10,645 nucleotides of DNA from a bacterium (GTDB taxonomy: Bacteria; UBA9089; JASEGY01). Shown here one piece after another: positions 7,201 through 10,645 of this stretch. Where the stretch lies: positions 1 through 10,645 of the forward strand of contig JASEGY010000089.1 of the NCBI GenBank assembly GCA_030019105.1. Reading direction: 5' to 3'. Made by a program: the position numbers and the translations under genes. A model generated the notes under the pieces. The model ran no database searches. It had not been told where the DNA came from and saw nothing but the letters and a program-made list of their open reading frames with translations. The stretch's first letter is position 1, and every line of letters begins with the position of its first letter.

Positions 7201-7418
7201 CCATACAGCCGCCGCCACATCCGGTTGAAAAGGCCTGTGTTTTTGCCGTTCTTGGATTGCCCGATAAAGGCGTCCATTAAAGATTCGGCCGTGCCTGATA
7301 TTTCTCCCGCCAGGGAGACTAAGCGTTGGGTGCCATCTTCGTCACGCGTAAACATGGTCTTGCGGGCATTGCCTCTGTAAATAGGCGATTCCGCAAAGAG
7401 CTTTCCATTTAAAATCAT
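4194..7418 (-). CDS. Large multi-RAMP (Cas7-like) fusion protein, CRISPR-associated
   Basis: 1074 residues, first gene of the operon. Three RAMP cores can be seen. Core 1 (about 1-180) opens GKLFAESPIYRGNA and ends with the glycine loop FGAGKSKGLGR (165-175). Core 2 is clearest: AYIPGSTIKGAFRKRA (563-578), LFGAQRRIGKIFFSDA (599-614) and IGGEKTSGFGW (693-703) match the Csm3/Cas7 pattern of PGSSLKG, LFG...G-x-hhhSDA and glycine loop. Core 3 (about 775-1025) has GTLALRGEVLTPVNIRES, LPSKSLKGMLYHLYA (841-855), SLFGWVGD and IGNSRYLGFGSLRF (1008-1021), and resembles the TIGR03986-type RAMPs. LAVSLTFNAANPVLVG (200-215) looks like a further first strand, so a split or partial fourth core is possible. 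Residues about 260-500 are mainly helical. Cas7 proteins line crRNA and may cut target RNA; catalytic Asp residues cannot be assigned by eye. Confidence 0.85.
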   Translation of the reverse strand: MILNGKLFAESPIYRGNARKTMFTRDEDGTQRLVSLAGEISGTAESLMDAFIGQSKNGKNTGLFNRMWRRLYGSQIPHNLITEAGCHLQEGAYPPDRFFDLRMGIKLDEDRWAAEANANYKMETLFRNSVFKFNLYVNDDILSRGDNRDKLFYMLQELKEGRFWFGAGKSKGLGRCRLEMDIPFSPGTALPEVQARANHLAVSLTFNAANPVLVGWNWGKVDPSTPAFAAVEGRILLEGMRDIPEPVRERLKMSFGGPILSPGDWLQKVSQYLPQVIAIWLRDQSVKEAEMWTLPSAALAKLGKGKYGLSKQIINSLQPLSDTPFPSKDSAKTAITDVLGSKANMANRVLEAMQSETRTVHELNQETWQEAADALGLDAALAGQLSSQIEDEPALTATLSQACQNVLSQLTHQVDRQIRLLESDSWVDVEINSRKEHIKIKEMLRDGKISESRWGNREQSPEGVSITEWRNFLDAHYRVQYHHMLHAWNLNKSITNDRNFIDFLEGYRNRTRQELAQPDHTDFRAGGPLNAKISRRYGKPYDTVFMRMMSWAPSSQSEGSWEAYIPGSTIKGAFRKRASQILKTLWGESERTEQMLTCLFGAQRRIGKIFFSDAYLTDPHNPEHTWCSMDGVRMNARTGQPVETAKADYLYAYGEQLSFNIRLDLQDITEYDLEAVLLLKHLIRDFQQGDIPIGGEKTSGFGWVPATVKDLCWLTTDPEGVSQELFEGQTLTRAGFWQRLKLEGEAAAKALQPALPLDTEGPVKTNTPPRARSGFISHRAFGGYCGTLALRGEVLTPVNIRESGEPSYTAVIDGQPVNGWDFFSIAPPEAARRGDDRRYALPSKSLKGMLYHLYAIASDSMLPGPDISRLNPADSLFGWVGDGPNQAIMGRVSCSFAVFDAPALAWFKLPYPYGNWQYRNNAWEKTPGQTVTVRLIGQNWRVFPHAPLAPIVQQMEAFDPDTPQASYVRAILPGSQCRFTLRFWNLEEEELQRLIWSLVLEKGLAHKIGNSRYLGFGSLRFQALPESFLVDWVGRYAGKAEQTGHLPLDVTQWVAPGVIKYYAELQKALNAEQL

Positions 7419-7427
7419 AACTGTTTA

Positions 7428-7436
7428 CCTCCTTTT
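7428..7436 (-). promoter_or_regulatory. Strong ribosome binding site of the multi-RAMP gene
   Basis: The minus strand reads AAAGGAGGT, a near-perfect Shine-Dalgarno sequence, 8-9 nt ahead of the ATG at 7418. It fixes the start of the operon's first gene. I could not find a convincing promoter in the 141 bp between lepA and this gene, so expression may depend on read-through from lepA or on a promoter within the repeat. Confidence 0.75.
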
Positions 7437-7457
7437 GTTTGTTTTCCTTGATGTGAT

Positions 7458-7557
7458 GGCCTTGTTCATCGTTTCGGCCATTTTAAAAATAGGAAGTAAG
7501 AAATGGGAAATAGGAAGTACATCAAGGTACTTTCCATTTCCTAATTTCCCATTTCCC
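7458..7557 (-). repeat. Right copy of the inverted repeat flanking the RAMP operon
   Basis: The segment 7463-7557 matches the reverse complement of 2264-2357 almost base for base, and starts within an intact GGCC-bounded 22 bp core (7458-7479). The inner part folds on itself: AGGAAGTAC (7511-7519) pairs with GTACTTTCC (7526-7534), the stem continues imperfectly on both sides, and the loop is ATCAAG. It begins only a few bases past the lepA stop codon, so it may also serve as lepA's transcription terminator. Confidence 0.9.
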
Positions 7558-7559
7558 CT

Positions 7560-9356
7560 TTAATCGATACTGAGGATCGCCCGGAAGGCCTCCTGGGGGA
7601 TAGCAATCCTTCCGACCTGCTTGAGCCTCTTTTTACCCGCTTTTTGTTTCTCTAAGAGCTTTCGTTTTCTGGTTATGTCTCCCCCATAACATTTTGCCGT
7701 TACATTCTTTCTTAAGGCCGGAATAGTCTCACGGGCAATAACCTTAGCGCCAATAGCCGCCTGAATAGCCACCGCAAATTGCTGCCTGGGGATAACCTCT
7801 TTTAATTTTAAAGCCAAATCCCGGCCCTGAAAATAAGCCTTCTCTTTAGGCATAATACTTGACAGGGCATCAACTGCTTCAGCAGCAATAAGTATATCCA
7901 TCTTAACCAGCTTAGTTACCCGATAACCAATATGTTCATAGTCAAAGGAGGCATATCCCCGGCTGACCGACTTGAGCCGGTCATAAAAATCCCGCACGAT
8001 TTCATTTAAAGGCAGTTCATAAGTGAGGACAACCCGTGTGGCATCTAAATATTCCATGTCCTTCTGAATTCCCCGTCGATTTTGAGTTAATCGCATAACT
8101 CCACCTAAGTATTCCTGGGGCAGAATGATAGTAGCTTTGATAAAAGGTTCCTCCATAACGGATATCTTAGAAGGGTCAGGGAAATTACTCGGATTCTCCA
8201 CTTCAACTATCTTTCCGTCAGTGTGGGTGATCCGATAGGGAACGCTGGGCGGGGTGGCAATAAGCTCCAGGTCGTATTCTCTTTCTAAACGTTCCTGGAT
8301 TATCTCAGAATGAAACAGCCCCAGGAAACCGCATCTGTATCCAAAGCCAAGGGCATTGGAACTTTCCGGCGCATAAGTCCAGGAAGTATCATTTAAGTGA
8401 AGTTTTTTTATGGCCTCGGAAAGGCCTTCATAGTCTCGTGGATTAATGGGATAAAGTCCACAGAAGACCATTGGTTTAGCCTCTTTGTAGCCTGGTAAAG
8501 GGACTTTAGCCGGCCGCTGGTAATGGGTGATTGTATCCCCGATCTTAGTGTCGGCTATATTTTTGATCCCGGCCAGGCAGTAACCTACTTCGCCAGCCTT
8601 AAGCGCTTCAGTTTTAACAAGACTAAGCCGGAAGACACCCACTTCGCTTACCTGGTAATCTTTCCCGGACGACATTAGTTGAATCCTGTCTCCGGCCTTT
8701 ATTATTCCATCCATACCCCTGAGATAGATCACCGCTCCCTGGTAAGAATCAAACCAGGAATCAAAGATAAGGGCCTTCAACGGGGCATCCGGGTCACCCT
8801 GAGGCGGGGGTATACGCCGGATCACGGCCTCCAGTATATCCTCAGTGCCTGTCCCTTCTTTGGCGCTGGCCGGGATACATTCTTCGGCTGAAAATCCCAG
8901 ATTGTCTTCCAACTGTTTTTTAACTGCCTCGATGTCAGCCGCAGGCAGGTCTATTTTATTGAGCACCGGAATAATAACCTTTCCCTGTGACCGGGCCAGG
9001 TGCAAATGGGCCAGGGTTTGGGCCTCCACTCCCTGAGAGGCATCTACTATGAGAATAACCCCTTCGGTCGCAGCCAGACTGCGAGAGACTTCATAAGTAA
9101 AATCAACGTGGCCGGGAGTATCAATCAAATTAAGCATGTACGTCTTTCCATCCCTGGCCTGATAAGTAAGCCTGATCGGATGGGCCTTAATAGTGACACC
9201 GTGTTCCCGTTCCAGTTCCATATCATCCAGAACCTGCGCGCGCATAATTCTCTTATCTAATGTCCCGGTATATTCCAAAAGGCGATCGGCCAGGGTTGAT
9301 TTTCCATGGTCAATGTGGGCGATAATAGAAAAGTTTCTGATCTGGTTTAAGTACAT
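7560..9356 (-). CDS. lepA: Translation elongation factor 4 (back-translocating GTPase LepA)
   Basis: 598 residues, full family length. The GTP-binding motifs are all present: G1 AHIDHGKST (13-21), switch [10 protein letters not shown] (49-57), G3 DTPGH (79-83), G4 NKID (133-136) and the G5-like region SAKEGTG. The EF-G-like domains follow, with [20 protein letters not shown] in the middle, and the LepA-specific C-terminal domain ends with [22 protein letters not shown]4 binds ribosomes and affects stalled or mispositioned elongation or initiation complexes; it is cytosolic and can associate with the membrane. The ATG at 9356 starts the canonical [20 protein letters not shown], although the upstream ribosome binding site is weak (AAAGAG). 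It is the only core housekeeping gene here and marks this as a bacterial chromosome. Confidence 0.97.
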   Translation of the reverse strand: MYLNQIRNFSIIAHIDHGKSTLADRLLEYTGTLDKRIMRAQVLDDMELEREHGVTIKAHPIRLTYQARDGKTYMLNLIDTPGHVDFTYEVSRSLAATEGVILIVDASQGVEAQTLAHLHLARSQGKVIIPVLNKIDLPAADIEAVKKQLEDNLGFSAEECIPASAKEGTGTEDILEAVIRRIPPPQGDPDAPLKALIFDSWFDSYQGAVIYLRGMDGIIKAGDRIQLMSSGKDYQVSEVGVFRLSLVKTEALKAGEVGYCLAGIKNIADTKIGDTITHYQRPAKVPLPGYKEAKPMVFCGLYPINPRDYEGLSEAIKKLHLNDTSWTYAPESSNALGFGYRCGFLGLFHSEIIQERLEREYDLELIATPPSVPYRITHTDGKIVEVENPSNFPDPSKISVMEEPFIKATIILPQEYLGGVMRLTQNRRGIQKDMEYLDATRVVLTYELPLNEIVRDFYDRLKSVSRGYASFDYEHIGYRVTKLVKMDILIAAEAVDALSSIMPKEKAYFQGRDLALKLKEVIPRQQFAVAIQAAIGAKVIARETIPALRKNVTAKCYGGDITRKRKLLEKQKAGKKRLKQVGRIAIPQEAFRAILSID

Positions 9357-9492
9357 TTTATGACCCGCTCTTTCTTAATCTCTTGCATTCCTTTGAGGTA
9401 AGCGTTCACGGAACGCTGAAATCGGAAATTAGAAATTGAGCCTTCGGGATGGTTCACCTTACTGTGAAAGCTTGCGACGAGGGGGAAATATC

Positions 9493-9626
9493 GGCCTTGT
9501 TCATCGTTTCGGCAAAAAGTGCTTGACCAAATTGGGTGTTGTAGTTGCAGAGCTTGCTCTGCCGTCCTGTCGAGCAAGCTCGACCACTACAAAATTGATC
9601 CCATTGCCCAAACGATGAACAAGGCC
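9493..9626. repeat. Palindromic element with GGCC-type terminal inverted repeats
   Basis: Left end GGCCTTGTTCATCGTTTCGG (9493-9512) and right end GCCCAAACGATGAACAAGGC (9606-9625) are inverted repeats with one mismatch, and the flanks extend the match in part (AAATATC outside). Inside lie two perfect 7 bp-stem hairpins with 2 nt centres: GCAGAGCTTGCTCTGC (9547-9562) and GTCGAGCAAGCTCGAC (9569-9584). The form is that of a small non-coding palindromic repeat or MITE-like element. Its first 52 bp recur at the right edge of the window. Confidence 0.85.
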
Positions 9627-9630
9627 GAAA

Positions 9631-9719
9631 TATCGAATATCGAACAAGGAATAATGAATGTCGAAGGAAAAAGGGGAACAAGACTTCATAATTCGAAATT
9701 CTTTATTCGATATTCGATA
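9631..9719. repeat. Imperfect inverted repeat with 14 bp perfect outer arms
   Basis: TATCGAATATCGAA (9631-9644) and TTCGATATTCGATA (9706-9719) are exact reverse complements, and the match continues inward less well to CTTC/GAAG. It abuts the preceding GGCC-type element. AT-rich repeats built on TTCGATATTC occur between genes in several uncultured bacterial genomes (recollection). Confidence 0.75.
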
Positions 9720-9800
9720 TTCAATCCACAAGTTTTCACAGTAAAATTGTAGATTATAAACCGTCCCGAGCCTTCAGACCTTTGTGTTGTTGATGAACGC

Positions 9801-9900
9801 GGCCTTGTCCATTGTTTGGGCCAGTAGCGCACCTTCCCAAAAGCTTTAAGCTTTCGGGAAGGTAAGGTTGCAAGTCTAACTGGCCGAAACGATTAACATC
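9801..9900. repeat. Second GGCC-type palindromic element with 33 bp hairpin
   Basis: The ends GGCCTTGTCCATTGTTTGGG (9801-9820) and GGCCGAAACGATTAACATC (9882-9900) are diverged inverted copies of the same terminal repeat as the element at 9493-9626. The match runs inward: GGGCCAGT (9818-9825) pairs with ACTGGCC (9879-9885). The centre is a strong hairpin with 16 bp arms (9831-9846 and 9848-9863), one mismatch and a single-base loop, built on ACCTTCCC/GGGAAGGT. The centre differs from the other element, so termini are shared while cores vary. Confidence 0.8.
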
Positions 9901-9953
9901 GCCCCAATTTCTAATTTCTAATTTCAAGCCGTGAACGGCTACCGTTATTTTTT

Positions 9954-10535
9954 TCATTCTTCTACCTCAAGCTCGGTTTCCCAGACTACGGCCGAAAAAT
10001 GATTTTTTCTGAAATGGTATTCAAACCCACATATTTGTAAAAAATCTTCAGCTATTTTCTTGATCAATTTACTGTTTGGTTTCACTAATGTTAATCCGAG
10101 ACACCCACCACCGCCTGAAATAAGAGTATTTCCCCCAAACTCGATCATTAGATAATCTTCGGCCAGGGCATCTCTTGAGTTAGTCAAAAAGTCATTAAAT
10201 TTATCCGGGGTGCAGATGAATTCCTCATCTCTTTTTTGGAGAAAGAGTTCTATCCTGGAAGGCACAAAAAGTTGAATCAGTAATTTAACAAATTCGGCTA
10301 CCTTAATGGCTGGCATTTCAAAATCAAGCCCCCCTGAATCAGCCTGGACATATACCTTAGGATCGCCTATTCTTCTTGCTTTTTCCGGCTTGCCGGCTTT
10401 TTTTAGTCGCTTAAACTCATTCCAATTGAAAGAGTTAGCAAACTCCATCTTTTCTTCAGCGGATAAAAGGCTCAGAATTTCAACCAGGGCTTTAGGGATG
10501 GTTGAAGCAGCTACAGTTGATTTCAAGTTTTCCAT
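9954..10535 (-). CDS. Hypothetical protein, 193 residues
   Basis: Starts at ATG 10535 with GGGGGT 8 nt ahead and ends at TGA 9954. The protein looks soluble, with no signal peptide or membrane segment. The N-terminal 60 residues are helical and basic (FNWNEFKRLKKAGKPEKARR, 36-55). The middle has hydrophobic strands and helices (AIKVAEFVKLLIQLFVPSRI), and near residue 140 there is a glycine-rich stretch, GGNTLISGGGGCLGLTLV. The C-terminus is acidic (ETELEVEE). I do not recognise the family. It stands alone between two repeat-rich stretches, upstream of lepA but about 600 bp from it, so it is unlikely to share lepA's transcript. The reading frame, ribosome binding site and ordinary codon use support a real gene. 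Confidence 0.7.
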   Translation of the reverse strand: MENLKSTVAASTIPKALVEILSLLSAEEKMEFANSFNWNEFKRLKKAGKPEKARRIGDPKVYVQADSGGLDFEMPAIKVAEFVKLLIQLFVPSRIELFLQKRDEEFICTPDKFNDFLTNSRDALAEDYLMIEFGGNTLISGGGGCLGLTLVKPNSKLIKKIAEDFLQICGFEYHFRKNHFSAVVWETELEVEE

Positions 10536-10565
10536 TTAATTTTACCCCCACGCTCAACTTCTCCG

Positions 10566-10577
10566 GAGCTATAGCTC
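10566..10577. promoter_or_regulatory. 12 bp perfect palindrome upstream of the hypothetical gene
   Basis: GAGCTATAGCTC is a perfect palindrome 30 bp ahead of the ATG at 10535, overlapped by CTCCGGAG (10561-10568), also a perfect palindrome. Its position would suit an operator, but length and context alone do not prove a regulatory role. Confidence 0.2.
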
Positions 10578-10593
10578 TTAAGATAAATATTTT

Positions 10594-10645
10594 GGCCTTG
10601 TCCATCGTTTGGGCAAAAAGTGCTTGAGCAAATTGGGTGTTGTAG
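10594..10645 (+). repeat. Third GGCC-type element, cut by window edge
   Basis: 52 bp aligning without gaps to 9493-9544 with three mismatches: the terminal GGCCTTGTCCATCGTTT, then GGGCAAAAAGTGCTTGAGC and the run into GTTGTAG. The rest of the element lies beyond the window. The high identity to the copy about 1.1 kb away indicates recent amplification or gene conversion. Confidence 0.85.

Larger units (their letters stand above)
9401..9940. repeat. Outer inverted repeat enclosing a gene-free palindrome field
   Basis: The 597 bp between lepA and the next gene (9357-9953) holds no credible gene. Its outer arms are 9401-9438 and 9905-9940. The right arm reversed reads AGCCGTTCACGGCTTGAAAT, against the left arm's AGCGTTCACGGAACGCTGAA, and both run on into GAAATTAGAAATT. 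Each end is also a small hairpin (AGCGTTC/GAACGCT at 9401-9417; AGCCGT/ACGGCT at 9927-9940). Just inside, TTACTGTGAAA (9459-9469) pairs with TTTCACAGTAA (9734-9744). Three more elements are nested within and listed separately. Confidence 0.7.

Noticed and set aside
4194..7418. Calling the large protein Cas7-11 (type III-E gRAMP)
   Set aside because: It is shorter, its three recognisable cores are arranged differently, a Cas6-like gene is present, and the type III-E partner genes (TPR-CHAT, Csx30, Csx31) are absent from the window.
9347..9752. Short open frames of 60-77 residues in both strands of the repeat region
   Set aside because: Their sequences are translations of palindromic repeats, with no ribosome binding sites and no credible protein character.
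9933..9953. Plus-strand intrinsic terminator: AACGG/CCGTT hairpin followed by a run of seven T
   Set aside because: No plus-strand gene ends here. The hairpin lacks a T-run in the minus-strand direction that the neighbouring gene would need, and the stem is only 5 bp.
1..10645. A CRISPR array to go with the Cas6-like and RAMP genes
   Set aside because: No run of regularly spaced 25-40 bp direct repeats with unique spacers was seen. The repeats present are palindromic, mostly inverted and irregularly spaced.

Overview
This is a bacterial chromosomal window. It carries a complete lepA (EF4), a bacterial housekeeping gene, and every supported gene lies on the minus strand. The mix of a family 4 Fe-S uracil-DNA glycosylase, a HepT/MntA toxin-antitoxin pair, a CRISPR-related RAMP operon and intergenic DNA full of palindromic repeats suits an uncultivated, possibly anaerobic or thermophilic lineage. 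The sequence alone does not fix the phylum.

In transcription order (right to left), the right end holds a truncated palindromic repeat and an unrecognised 193-residue protein (9954-10535). A ~600 bp gene-free stretch of nested inverted repeats follows (9357-9953), then lepA (7560-9356). Next comes an accessory operon of three overlapping genes. The first (4194-7418) encodes a 1074-residue protein with at least three RAMP (Cas7-like) cores. The second (3314-4210) encodes a zinc-ribbon protein of unknown family. The third (2362-3339) encodes a Cas6-like pre-crRNA endoribonuclease. No Cas10, Cas1/Cas2 or CRISPR array is in the window. The operon is bracketed by two nearly identical ~94 bp repeats in opposite orientation (2264-2357 and 7463-7557).

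Left of the operon are an MntA-like nucleotidyltransferase and a HepT-like HEPN protein in the usual overlapping toxin-antitoxin arrangement. The HEPN active-site His appears to be Tyr. The family 4 uracil-DNA glycosylase gene follows and has no ATG, GTG or TTG start; an ATT behind a good ribosome binding site is the best candidate. At the left edge a further minus-strand gene (positions 1-463, cut by the window) encodes a conserved protein of unknown function and has its own promoter.

The main discovery candidate is the Cas10-less Cas6 / zinc-ribbon / multi-RAMP cassette. Its composition suggests an RNA-guided complex in which Cas6 makes the guide and a single fused RAMP chain forms much of the backbone. 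It does not match the type III-E (Cas7-11) gene set I know. The flanking inverted repeats suggest movement, or possible inversion, of the cassette.
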